Shown: piece by piece, positions 45,843-58,080 of the stretch | How the letters are laid out: each line of letters starts with the position of its first letter | Numbering within the stretch: the stretch's first letter is position 1 | NCBI RefSeq assembly: GCF_001411555.2 | Contig: NC_049912.1 | Coordinates: forward strand, 2,063,001 to 2,127,000 | Reading direction: 5' to 3' | Source: Juglans regia | Lineage: Eukaryota; Streptophyta; Magnoliopsida; Fagales; Juglandaceae | Length of the DNA: 64,000 bases | Notes under the pieces: model-generated | What the model saw: the letters and a program-made list of their open reading frames with translations, nothing else | Told to the model about the DNA's origin: nothing | Database searches by the model: none | Program-made: the position numbers and the translations under genes

Positions 45843-45886
<44 letters not shown>
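45843..45886. repeat. (AT)n microsatellite
   Basis: About 21 AT units just upstream of LINE D. Confidence 0.9.
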
Positions 45887-45891
<5 letters not shown>

Positions 45892-45989
45892 TCACAGACA
45901 CACATATACACGTACATGACACACTTTACAAGACAAATATTATTAATAACAAAAGAGATTCATGTAATCCTAGCACATGACAGTACATA

Positions 45990-47362
45990 TATAATATTCT
46001 ACCTAAAAAGTTTTCTGTTTTTATGTGGAAGGCGTGGAATGGAGCTCTAGCTGTTGATGATAATATTAGGAGGATTGGTATTCCATTAGCATCGAAATGT
46101 AATTGTTGTAAGAATGGGCAGTATGAAAATATAAATCATGTGTTATTTGAAGGAGAGGTTGCAGCTGGAATTTGGAAGAAGTGTGGAGCTCTGTTTGGGA
46201 TTCGGGTTGGGAGATTATGGCGTGAAACATGTATTAACTGGTTTCGGAGAGCCTCAAATTCATCTCAAGTTGGTGTTATACTTGGTTTATTACCTACTAT
46301 AATTTCGTGGAGATTGTGGAGAAGAAGATGTTCTGCTCGAATGGAGAATAAATTGGAAACAAGTCAGGTGATTTGGCTTTCTATCAAGCACTGGGTAGGC
46401 GTTCTTGGTCAAGGAATGACTAGGTTTAAAAAATTTAATCAGCAGGATGATTACATTCTTGGGTGTCTAAATGTTAATCCTATCCCTATTCAACAACATC
46501 CAATTCATCTCATTACTTGGTCTAAACCACTACTTGGTAGAGTCAAGTTAAATACGGATGGGAGCAGCCTGGGAAACCCAGGTATTTCAGGTGCGGGAGG
46601 GGTTATTTGAAATATGCAGGGGCTGTTTTATTGGCTTTTTCAATGAATTTGGGATATGGTGATAGTACCAAAGCAGAATTACGGGCTTTACTGGAAGGGA
46701 TAAAACGATGTAAAGAATTAAATTTAGCTGCTCTGGATATTGAAGTGGATTCACAGGTGGTTCTGTCATGGCTGAAGAAAAATAGGTGCGGAATCTGGTA
46801 TTTGGAGGACTACTGGGAGGAGTTGCAGGAGCTGATTAAGGATATGGATTACAAAGTTTCTCATATATTTAGGGAAGGGAATGCTGTTGCTGATTGGCTT
46901 GCTCGGTGGGGGGCAAGAGTGGGTGATGCGGAATGGAGGAATACGTCGGATGTTCCTGCGATGCTGCGGGGTTTAATTAGGATGGACAAATGGGGCATTG
47001 CTTCCATTCGGTGCAAGTCGCATGAGGTTAGGTATTAATTCTCTACAGGATGCTGTGTGTATTGAAGACGTCTTTTTTGTGTAGTGTCTAGCTGGGAAGG
47101 GGGTAGCAGAACTCTCCTTCTCGTCATATGAGCGACAAGTTATTTGTTGATTGGGTAGTAATTTTTGTGTTATTCATTAGGCCTGTTTAGATGGTTTTTC
47201 TTGGTTATTTGGTTAATTGTTCTGTAATTATTGGTTGGGCTTGTAAGTTCTTTTGGTAATTGTAAACACGGTTTTCCTCCGCCACAAGTGAGGGATCATT
47301 AATAAATTCGGGCAGGGGTCACTCTTGGACATGTGATTCCTTCTCTTAAAAAAAAAAAAAAA
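45990..47362 (+). mobile_element. LINE D: 5'-truncated L1-type element, same family as LINE A
   Basis: Homology to LINE A starts at about 45993 (LPKKFSVFMWKAW against PKKMSFFFF.WRAK in LINE A near 4561) and runs through zf-RVT and RNase H to the shared 3' UTR (CACGGTTTTCCTC, CACTCTTGGACATG) and a poly-A tail at 47347-47362. No clear target duplication was seen. Confidence 0.9.
46023..47038 (+). pseudogene. LINE D: zf-RVT and RNase H domains
   Basis: The first frame (46023-46610) reads RRIGIPLASKCNCCKNGQYE then NINHVLFEGEVA, the zf-RVT pattern, then VKLNTDGSSLGNPGISGAGG, the first RNase H strand with its Asp. A stop at 46608 plus a frame change leads to 46607-47038 with STKAELRALLEGIKRCKELN, EVDSQVVLSWLKK and FREGNAVADWLARWG, supplying the Glu and later Asp positions. 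One lesion separates the halves, so it is fresher than LINE A. Confidence 0.9.
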
Positions 47363-47561
47363 ACTAGCTAGCAAAAGGAAAAAAAAGGTTATAAATTCAT
47401 GATCGATGCAATTGGGAATTTCAGGTACCTCTGATATATTATTTGAGATTTTTTTTATTGCGTCTCATCCATTATATATATATATATATATATGGTTAAT
47501 GGATTGTATTCTTGATCATTCCAATAGTTTATTATTATTTTTTATTAGGCAACCCGCAACT

Positions 47562-47564
<3 letters not shown>

Positions 47565-47603
<39 letters not shown>
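47565..47603. repeat. (CT)n microsatellite
   Basis: About 19 CT units. Confidence 0.92.
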
Positions 47604-47604
<1 letters not shown>

Positions 47605-48447
47605 AATTTAAAGTTTGAGCCTAACATAATAACATTTTAATTGTTGGTATATATTTTTTCCTTTCTCAGCTACTCATAGTACTCAATGATTGGCTCGTCT
47701 ACCCTCCACCACCTCTGATCCCATGATGAATTGGTATGAATTTCAATGGTTATATATAATGATTATTATGATTTGATGTTTATGCATGCATGGTAATTCT
47801 GAGACTTTGGGAATAATCTAATTGGTTGTGATAGGTTTGGGACTTTCGTATATTTATTTTCTTCGTTGGGTACGTTGCAAATTATCTCTTTATATATATA
47901 TCCAACACTTTATTGGTGACATTTTTAGATCTTAATGTAGCTCGATTGATATTTTTTCTTGCTACGAGCAGTGATCGATGCTTCTATTTTCGGTTGTGGT
48001 CATCAGGTTCTTTGACTTGGTTAGTAATTAATGGAACTATGATCAGTTCTGAATTTATTTTATGTTGTAGCGCCTATATATCTTTGGTTGGTTCGGCCAT
48101 GAATTAGTAATTAAGTAATGATCAGATCTCATGAAGTAGCATTGATACTTCTACCATCTACAAGAGAACCATGAACTTTGTTATGCGGTTCTTGATCTCT
48201 TCCCATTGAACTGTCCAAAGTCTTGACAATTTTCTAAAATAGTCATAGATTTGAAATTGAGAGGAAATGAATATATATATATATATATATATATATGTGC
48301 TAAAATATATTTCATATATCTACAAATGATTGTCTTGATAGATCATATAAATGATTATTGTAATCCTGCTTTGGATCTTAGTAATATATACTTTTCAACA
48401 ATGGTTTTAGTTTTAGTTGAACAAGATGTACAAAATTAATTAAATGC

Positions 48448-49744
48448 ATCTTACTAATAGATTTTCTACAACATTATTAATTAGAAAGGGGTAAACTAGT
48501 TTATTAGTATTGCACGTGCTTATACAGACAAGCTTAGTAGGATTAGGTGTAAATGTGTTAAGCGTAAGAATGAGTATTATATAACTAAATGTGGTAGAGG
48601 ATCATCTATTCATTAAAGGAGTTAATAAGAATTATACACGATGGATATTTTATGTAGAAGAAGAAACATAGAATGAAAATGAGATATTTCGTGATAATGT
48701 TAATGAGAATGTCTGAGTAAAAATGAGGGTAAAGCCCATTTTCACACGTGTGCGGGAGAAAACCACTTGCCTAGAAAATGGGGGTATACACCTAGCTTTT
48801 AGGAAAACAAAATGAGGGGTTGACCAGGGAGGTTAACTCAAGGTTAAGGGGTCAAAAAAAAGATGCATGGTCCATTAATCGTCCATTTTCTCTAAATTTC
48901 CTACCAATTCTTCACTCTCATGTTTGTATATATGCATGCATTTTCTTTGTATTCCTAGATCTCTTCGTCTAGTTCCCTCCATCTTGGATACCTAGACTTT
49001 GCAACTTTCTCATTTTTCAAGTAAATTTTTTCAGATTTTTACAGCTTATATCTCCATATTTTAGGTAACTAGTTCAAAGAAATACTAAGATTTCTACGCA
49101 TGCATACAAAATAAGCATTTTCTATGCATCCTAAAATATGGAGATTTAAGTAAAAATCTGCATAAATTTACTTGAAAAACGAGAAAGTGGCGGAGTTGCA
49201 TGTTACAAAATGAATTAAAACCCATCAATATTGCTGAATGGATTAAAATTACCATATGTTGACAATAAGCCAACCATACTGATAACAAATATTCTAAATT
49301 TGTTATAAAACCAAATGGTGCTACGTACGTACCCATTACTAAACGTATATTCAATAACGTTTTCAATATATTATTAATATTTGTTGATAACTAAAAAAGG
49401 TTAATTGTTTAATATTCAGTCATCTAAAATTTCTTCAACATCATCAACATTTTCTACCCAGTACTAAGTCTCATTAGTATTGTCACCATCCAGCTTATTT
49501 CCGTTCCATGTTTCCTCTTCTTCATGAAATATCTACCGTGTGTAATTCTTATCAATTCTTTTATTGAATAGATGATCCTCCCCCATATTTAAAGTCCTAT
49601 ATATAATACTCATTGATCTTATACTTGACACATGAACACGGCCTAATCCTATTAAACTTGTCTGCATGACCATGCACATGAAATCCTAATAAACTGGTTT
49701 ACCCTTTCTATATATATATGTTGTAAAAAATCTATTAGTAAGAT
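48448..49744. mobile_element. Fold-back element of about 1.3 kb
   Basis: The left arm 48448-48680 (ATCTTACTAATAGATTTTCT, AGGATCATCTATTCATTAAA, AAGAAGAAACATAG) pairs with the right arm 49512-49744 (TTTCCTCTTCTTCATGAAAT, GAATAGATGATCCTCC, AATCTATTAGTAAGAT) along its length. Nested inside is a second palindrome, 48999-49064 with 49129-49200 (ATATCTCCATATTTTAGG against CCTAAAATATGGAGA). No coding frame spans it. Confidence 0.85.
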
Positions 49745-50512
49745 ATATCCATCTTTTATCTATCTTGTTGTGCCTTTCAAAAGCTTAACTAACAAATTGA
49801 GCTCAATTAAAACTAAAAGCATCGTTGAAAAAAAGTATATTATATTACTAATTAAGATGCAAAGCAAGATTACAATTATCATTTATATCTATCACCACAA
49901 TCATCCGTATATGAAATATATTTTAGCACATCTATTCATTTCCTCTCAAGTTCAAATCTACAATTCTTTTAGAAAATTCTCATAAGGTGGAAAATATTCC
50001 CGCCTTTGTATTTGAAATCAATATAAATTACGGTAAACGTTTTGGTCGTTAAAAATAATATTAGTGATGAGTTTACAATCTTCTTCACTAAAGTTAAACT
50101 CGTAGCTACGAGTTTTACATTGTCGATAAAGGTTTAGCTTTTGCGAAGATAAATTTGACATCAAAAAGTTAATTATTAGACTATGACAGTCAAACAATAC
50201 TTACTATTTATGGTAATGTGCAACTTGTTGGCGTGCAATACTCTACTACAATGAGATTTTTAGCAATGATTACAATCCTTGCTGATTCTAGATAGAATTG
50301 TCGTCACAATTACTTTTTTATTTGGTGTGAAATTTTTTTGCTTATATATTTATGATCAATATAAATGACGGTAAAATCTCTAGTCATTAAAAGTGATATT
50401 AGGAATGAATTTAAAACTTTCGTCGGTAAAAATGATAAGCCTTTAGCTATGAGATTTATATGGTGATCTCTAATATTGTCTTGGTCAATAAAAATAATTT
50501 TTCTTGTAGTCA

Positions 50513-53500
50513 AGTCAATGATCATCGATTTAATCAGGTCTACCAAGCTTGAATAGAAAGTAGATTAGAATATAAATTAGAGAGAATATTGATGATTGTA
50601 GGATTGTATCTAAGATTTATATGGTGATCTCTAATGTCCTGGCCACGTTAAGGCCGCTAGCCACTATTATATGATCACTAATATTGCGGGTTGGCAGACT
50701 CTCTTAATGAACATTTGTAAATGTCGCTATATCTTTTAAGAGAAATGTTACTTGTCATCTTTATATCACACACAAATATGTGATTTGTCATTTTTTTTTC
50801 TTCTATTTAAACACACATATTGGTGTATGGTATAGAAAATGATAAGTAGAATTTTTCTATCTTAGTAAACAAAAATGCTTGGCATATGGGTATTCATGCA
50901 CATAGACCCATCATTTATTTAAATGCATGGTAGCACTCATTTCGTAAATTAAGAACAATTCTACTCATTATTCTCACACCATACATCACATTTAATTTTT
51001 AATTTTTTTTAATTTTTTTCTTATTATTAAATATGTAAAATATAGATGATGAGTAGAAGAAATTAATTAATTTAAGAATAATAAAACTAAAAGAAATTAA
51101 AAACTAATAAAAAATAATAAGAATAAGTATAATATGTGTGGTATGAGTTTCGTAAATGAGGCAATTGATGACGTGTCAAGTAAGTGAAAATTCATCGTCT
51201 TTGTTTCCTGCTTGGGATTCAATGCATGTGCTTGATAAGTTTACGTGGTGTGAGCGAATGATGAATAAAATTTTTATTTGGCATTACCCCATCAGAAAAT
51301 GATCACAGCTTATTAATTAATGCCTAATTTATAGCTAGGTAGTAGTACTTGGAGCGATTCTTTTATATTCTGCATGTACTAATAATACCATGAAGGCCTT
51401 CATTAATGCTTCCTTCAATTTAGGGTATATATGAAGCGTGAACCTGGAGGCCGATCATTGAAAAGTCAAGGTTCAACTGACTATATATTGGGTTTAATTA
51501 TAGAGTAATTTAGATATGAGAAATTATATTTGTAATTATGAAGTACATAATCGTTACATAATTTTTTTAAAAAAATTAGTGAGTAAATATGATATTTACA
51601 TAAAAAAATAATTTTTAAATATAAAATACTTCACACTTTTTTAAAATGATTACGTAATACTTACGTACTCTCTACTATTGTATATATGTAGCATTGCTTT
51701 TTAGATATATTTATAGGTTGCGAAGCGTTGTGCATTCTTTCTAAAAAAAAAAGAGTGGCCGGATGATCTACTATTTAAAAATAAATTTTTTCACATAAAT
51801 TTTATATTTATTCATTTTTTTCAAATATCATTTCGATTAATTATATGGCTCCAAGTATGCATGGCATCGTGTTCACTGGCAATTCAAACTAGTCACGTTT
51901 TACACTATTAGAAGATGTAGTACGTACTTACGTACTAGTACTATATGATCAGCTTGTAGGGAAAAAGAGGAATCGAAAGAAGTTGTGCATGGAACATGAT
52001 TATGCCATGGGCGCGCTTAGCTAGAAAATAATATTGTTGAGCTAATTATGAATTAATATCTCGTACCGATCCGGACATTGAGAAGTTCATGAGAAGCTTC
52101 GGGCACTGATTTACAATAATGCTTTTCTTAAACTAAATGAGGATTTGGTAATTACATGCTTATATTCAACATCCTTTACAAAATAATACTGACAATGACA
52201 AATCCTGATCTTATGACAGTTGATGATAAGTTTCGTCAAACGAACACTCCATGCATGCAGGGAGACAGATCACACGCATGCACATTTCTTAAATTATTAA
52301 TTTCCATATCTATTTCTCCCATGCGTGCGCATATATATATATATATATTATATATAAATATATATAATTTTATACATAATTTTATCATCTTATTAAATAT
52401 GATATGATATGTTTATCATTATTAAATAATTATTTATTACATATTTTTTTATCATTTAATAATAATAAATATATCATATATATTACTTAATATAATTAAA
52501 ATAAGATAAAAGTATAATATATAACTCATATATATATATATTTATATATTCAAGTAATTAAAGCTTGCACAAGCAGCAAAGAAAAACAAAACGTAAGTAA
52601 AATATTATTTTTTACATGAAATGACACATGCACGATTGCTGCAAAAGGAGAATCACAGAAGAGTAATGTTAGAGAAGTCATTATAGTAGTGTATATATTA
52701 TATTCATTGTATAACTACTTCTAATTAATTATTTCTAACACTCACTTGAAGAGATGTGTGATTTAGATAATACTATATCATGTGTATAAAATGAATATTC
52801 TTAATAATAATTTTTATCTATATTTATTCACCACAAAAAGGTGAGATTGGAAATATCAAAAGGCTACAGTACTCAATGCATGGAAAAATCAAACCATTGA
52901 TCTGGATTTTGCAAAAAAAGCAGTAATTCTGTATATGTTACATCATGTCAAGACAGGTACTCATTTTTTGTAGGTAAACTAGATCTCATGCTTAAAGCAT
53001 TGCTACTAGCTTATACATCTTTATATTTATTTTTATATTTACATAATATCTCTTTAAATTGATCTATATCAAATTATATATTTTTAAAATTTTGCATAGT
53101 TATAAATAATATTTTTTCAAATTATTTTAAAAAAATAATATTAACTTTCTAAATATTATTTTAGTATATTTTCTCTCTCCTACCCTTTCTCTCTCTCAAC
53201 AGCAACGCAACCAAAGAAATCAAAAAGGATCAAACGAGATTAATAATTGCTTATTTGAAGCATATCAAGAAAAAATAATTTTAAAAAAAAAATAAAAAAA
53301 TAATATTATTATATTATTATTTAATTTAAAAATACATAATTTAACGTGAGAATTTTTCTTAAAATTTAAAATCAATCTCTAAAAAAATATGATCTTACAG
53401 AGACTAATATCGGTGCTCTAAGTTTCGAGAACACAGTCACTTCATGTTATCTATGAAGATCGACATTAAAGAAATAAAATAATTATATATGTTTTCTGAA

Positions 53501-53891
53501 AATGTCGTCATGTTCTCGACACCTTGTTCCCATTTTCCTTTTGTTACTCCTTTTTCCGACTGATCTCCACCGTCAATTTGGGTTGGCCAGGAAGCATCAT
53601 CATGATCAATAAGAATATGCGTCCAAGTGTACCACAGATGCTGAAAATTTTGTGCTTCATTGCCTCTAGCACAGAGACACAGATGTTCAGAGCATCGGCA
53701 GAAAAAAAAACAGCATATGCCTACCGACATTATTGCTCTGTGTTTACTTTAAGGTACGTATTTACATCTAACCCATAAAAGGACAAGAGTAGATAAAATT
53801 ACTGGTCCTAGCCTTCTACTACTTTAAAATCATCGCCAACCTTCGCACCACAACACCCACGGCGAGATAGAGCTAGAGCCGAGAGAGAATA
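50513..53891. other. AT-rich intergenic region, no gene
   Basis: No supported exon. A MITE-like element with GAGCA-type inverted ends lies at about 52995-53420 (AAGCATTGCTACTAGC against ACTAATATCGGTGCTC). TA microsatellites lie near 52333 and 52531. The last 200 bp is the presumed promoter and 5' UTR of the PQ-loop gene. Confidence 0.55.
52995..53420. mobile_element. MITE-like element with inverted ends
   Basis: AAAGCATTGCTACTAGCTTA at the left; at the right the reverse complement of ACTAATATCGGTGCTC begins GAGCACCGATATTAGT. AT-rich interior without ORF. Confidence 0.5.
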
Positions 53892-56800
53892 ATGCAGTTC
53901 TCTTACTGTGTAAAGGAGCAGAAGCCCTGTGTGCGCTGGATTGAGAAATATTTTAAAGACTGCCTTTGCAACCTAAGACATGATTTGTCCTTCGGTTTTG
54001 GGTTTATTAGTCTAGTCTGTTGGGGAGTGGCTGAAATCCCACAAATCATCACCAATTTCCAGACGAAGTCCGGCCATGGAGTTTCTCTTGCTTTTCTGCT
54101 CACTTGGGTTGTTGGGTATATTCTCTTAATTCCCCGGCCGAGTGACAAAAATGTGTCCATGCAAGCATGCACAGAAGCACACACAGCTAGCTTTTCTGCT
54201 CTTCACTATTTTTATTTCTTCAGTCCTCACTACTATGATTCACTATCAACTAGTTTTCCTCTTTAATTTTCTTAACGCAGTGATGTTTTTAATCTGGTGG
54301 GTTGCGTTCTGGAACCAGCAACGGTGAGTACGAACGCCTGAGAAACTTAAGACTCATTGTTTTCGATCTGTTGTTTGGTAGTTTCGACGTGGTCCAGGGA
54401 ACGGCCAGAGTTTGGGTGGTTCTGGTTGTGACCCTATCTGTAATTACATCAAAATGCAGTATTCCATCAACTTGTGCACTATTTTGGTCCTTACAAGCAG
54501 TTTCTTCCGTTACTTTCTTTCCTTTTTTTCCCCATAAAGATCAAAACAAATTAATCGTCTGAATTTGTTTTGCTTTTGATGCAGCTGCCTACACAGTACT
54601 ACACGGCTCTGGTAATAGTAGTACCGTTGGTTTTGGAATGTATATATGTCCATGAACACTGCATTTCTCATAATCTCACTTTCTTCTGCAATTAATGGTA
54701 CCATCATGAGTAAGCCTGACTGCATTGCAATAAGTTAAGGTAGCAACTGGGGTAGGTCCTGATGGATCATTTCAAGAAGCCTAAAGAAGCCGACACAAAG
54801 GTTTAGATGATCAGTGGTCCCCCTCAATCCAAATGACATTAGTTAAAAAAATATCACAATACCAAATTTATAAATCAATATGATTTGATGCGATATTATA
54901 AATTAATTTAACGTGTGAAATTATATTAATTTATAAATTTATTTTTATTATATAAATTTAGTATAACAGTACTTCTCATCATAATATTCTCCTACAATTG
55001 TGGCAGAATCTTTTTTATAATATTAGACCATTTTATGGTTTGGGTACTGGTGCTAGTGGCTAGGAAAACTGTAGACAAAAGGGTCAGATACTAAACGACA
55101 TCCTATATATATCCGACAAAAGTTGCTACCAATCAGCGTTCCTTTCCAAGCCTAACCCAAGCTTAACGTCTGGACTAATGCCAAGAGCCAACCCACACTC
55201 GCTGATGATCAGTGATTGGCTTGAGATTAGGTTCTGCCTGTCTCCCGGCTGTTTGCAATTTAAAACTTTTGTACTGTTGCATATATATTATATACATACA
55301 TACCCAGTTTAGATCGAAGGATGTCTTGTTCACAAGCTTGTTATCTTTTTCTTTAATATATATAATACCATCTTTTGTATTTTCTTGCAGCTTTACACAA
55401 CCAGTACTATAGTCTTGGTGTTGCAGAGCGTGTACTATGAGCACATCCGCAGATGGTTCAAGTGTCGACAGATCAATGTTAACCAAGCTGTACGTACAGT
55501 TTAATTTCCTTCAACTTGATCAGTTAATATATCTTCTAAAAACATAGAAATAAATGGACCATAAGAGTTCAATTCTTCCGTTATTTTAGGCTGAAGAAGA
55601 GGAAAAACCATTCAGATCTAAATCAGATGATCCAGGCCGTATTCAAATACCTAGATCAGCTACACCAAAAGGCAGTACTCCGCGAAGAGATCAGTACCAC
55701 TACTACATGTACGTACATATCATTTTCCTTGTCTGTTACACGTTTTTATGTAATATATTGCATATTTATAGTTTGTTTATTAATATATATGCATGATTAA
55801 CAAATAAATATATATGTTCTTGAGTTTTTCAGGTCACCCAGATCTTTGGCTGGCAGCGGTACCCCTCCCTTTCGGAGCTATCTCAGGGCGGCCAAGAGCG
55901 GTCCTTCAGCCATGGAAGCACTTCACAACGATTCATCGTCTGAGGATGAGGCAGCTCCAATTCCGTCTAACAAGTCCGTTAGCCGGCCTAGGCCAATACC
56001 AAGATCTGTGAGTAGAGTCTTCCAACTAATTAATTTACCAAATCCTCCAGCAGCTATCTAGCAGGAGTGGTAGCTAGATAGCAATGACTAATTTGCTCTT
56101 TTTCTACTTAATTATTATACAAACAAACATGCCTTTCAGGACAAAATGACCGAGCTTTATGTTCTTTTTAGCAATGTTATATCGATTTTGTCATTTTCAC
56201 ACCATTAATAGACGTGGAATATTATAAGTGGGCCATATATACAAGTCAATTCAGAATGAAGAATGTAATGTCTCTACATTTTTGTCGGTCATAGTCATTA
56301 TGCCATCATTTCATCTAGGTTTTTTTTATCTTCCCCTTTAAAATATATTATCAAATTTCATTTTTTTTATTTTACATATTAATTTTTATAATATATTATA
56401 CATCAATTTATCTATTTTTTCTTCATATAATTTAAATGATATCTTTTTAATATTTTTAAAAATTTCCTTTCTACAAATAAATCTATAATATCGTATCCAT
56501 ATACTTTTTTATATTTATAATATATTATTATATAAAATGTAATATAATTCAGTACTCCTATACACAAAATAAAAATATATAAGCCAAATAAAAATTAAAA
56601 ATAAAATCAAAATATGAAAAATTGGATAAATAATATTTCCAATATATTTTTTAGAAAAAAATAAAATAGAGGTGTTTTAAATGCTGAACAATAAAAAAGA
56701 ATTTGTATTGAAATGTAAAAGTAAAAGTAAATGAGAGAGTAAATGAAATATAAATAATAAAAAACTTGTTTGAATGATGAACAGTACTTGTTATATGAAG

Positions 56801-57345
56801 CAGGTTACTGTAGCAATTTGTATTTTACATGTTCTTTTATATAATTGGACGGAACTCATTTTATGAACAATTCTTTAAATAATTAACATTTTTTGTATTA
56901 TATATGTAAGGCATTGAGAATGCTCTTAAGTTTGCCTTAAACTCACCTTTCTTGCACGTTGGTTCACCATGCATGGCATGGACATTTAACAGGCAGCAGG
57001 TTATGGAACATTTCTAGCTGCATCAGTCAACTTGCCGCTACAAACTAAGGGTTTGACAGAAGCATATGTGGGACTCACTGGGAGGAATCTCTTCCATGTA
57101 TGATTAGTACTGGTAGTACTTCACATTAACTATATCAAGACCTTCAAATGCTATTTCATGATTTCTTACTTTAGGAACTTTATATATATAACAGGAACGA
57201 GGGGGAGAGAATGTTTATGGGCAATGGCTGGGATGGCTGATGGCTGCTATTTACATGGGCGGTCGACTCCCTCAGATATGGTTAAATGTAATTAATTAGC
57301 ACTATCATTTTTAATCTTTGAAAGAACTGTTTCATAACCTGCATA

Positions 57346-57380
<35 letters not shown>

Positions 57381-57634
57381 CGTCTACTTTTTTAATTCTA
57401 TGAAACTGTCTCTAACAAAGTTATTGAACGTATTAATTGGACAGATTAAAAGGGGGAGTGTAGAGGTGAGACATATATATATATGGTCTTACCACTCTCT
57501 TGCTTTTAGATTATTATATCTTGCAGTGATCATTGTTCAACAATCTAAGACCTTTTTGCCTTGTTATTTTTTAGGGCTTGAATCCTCTCATGTTCATTTT
57601 TGCACTGGTCGCCAATGCTACTTACGTGGCAAGG

Positions 57635-57665
<31 letters not shown>

Positions 57666-58080
57666 AATTCTTTGTTTATTTGTTCCCTGATCATCATGTT
57701 CAACTTTGATACCACTACTTGGCAGTATTCTCGTAAGGACTACTGAATGGAAAAAAATCAAAGCTAATATGCCTTGGTTGCTGGATGCTATAGTATGCGT
57801 GGCGCTTGACTTATTTGTATCCTTAATTTGCTAATTCTTTATTTTCGATTGCCCCAAATTAATATCATTATTACTGTCGTCATGATCATGATCATCATCT
57901 TCATCCCTCTCGTTGTCGAGTGCGAGTGCTAGTACTATATATATACATAAACCTTAACAGAACCGAACATTACAGATCATACTACAGTATGTCTATTACA
58001 AAAACTTCGGGAGGACAAGAAGTACTATTAATGGAGATAATTGTGGAGACTATGTGGAAGCTAAAGCTGCTGTTTCTTAA
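53892..58080 (+). CDS. PQ-loop repeat transporter, lysosomal/vacuolar amino-acid transporter type (386 aa, 12 exons)
   Basis: Exons: 53892-54115, 54281-54323, 54585-54611, 55391-55489, 55590-55708, 55833-56007, 56993-57097, 57195-57287, 57445-57465, 57575-57633, 57726-57816, 57976-58080. All borders are GT/AG, and phases join to 1161 nt ending in TAA. Related yeast and animal proteins (YPQ, LAAT-1/PQLC2) export cationic amino acids from vacuoles or lysosomes; the plant substrate is inferred. PQ-loop 1 is in exon 1 (AEIPQIITNF, Pro50-Gln51) and PQ-loop 2 in exon 8 (GGRLPQIWLN, Pro290-Gln291). Hydrophobic segments fit about seven membrane spans, with a hydrophilic Ser/Pro-rich loop (exons 5-6) between the repeats. 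Exons 3 and 9 are only 27 and 21 nt. Intron 6 (985 bp) is AT-rich and probably carries an inserted repeat. I see no damage; it is the only complete multi-exon gene here. Confidence 0.93.
56008..56992. other. Intron 6 of the PQ-loop gene with probable repeat insertion
   Basis: Very AT-rich from about 56320 to 56930 and ending CATTGAGAATGCTCTT, a phrase like the ends of the GAGCATTCTCA-type MITEs. No coding content. Confidence 0.45.
57632..57660. repeat. (CT)n microsatellite at a splice donor
   Basis: The CT run begins at the GT of intron 10, right after exon 10 (57633|GTCTCTCTC). Confidence 0.88.

Larger units (their letters stand above)
44039..50512. mobile_element. Candidate CACTA-like element with long inverted subterminal regions
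   Basis: TACAAGAAAAATTATTTTT at 44039 is mirrored by AAAAATAATTTTTCTTGTA ending at about 50511. Inside, 44070-44800 holds repeated AGCGAC/TCGCTAA-type words in two tandem units, and 50030-50340 carries matching words in inverse order. ACAAGAAAA ends and direct plus inverse subterminal repeats are known traits of CACTA (En/Spm) transposons. I could not read a transposase, and the outer CACTA bases are altered. LINE D (about 45990-47362) and a fold-back (48448-49744) lie within. Confidence 0.5.

Noticed and set aside
49094..49366. 90-codon minus-strand frame
   Set aside because: Lies across the inner palindrome of the fold-back element and has no domain.
44039..50512. Idea that the nested palindromes are a replication origin or centromere repeat
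   Set aside because: TACAAGAAAA ends and subterminal repeats are better explained by a CACTA-like transposon; no tandem satellite is present.
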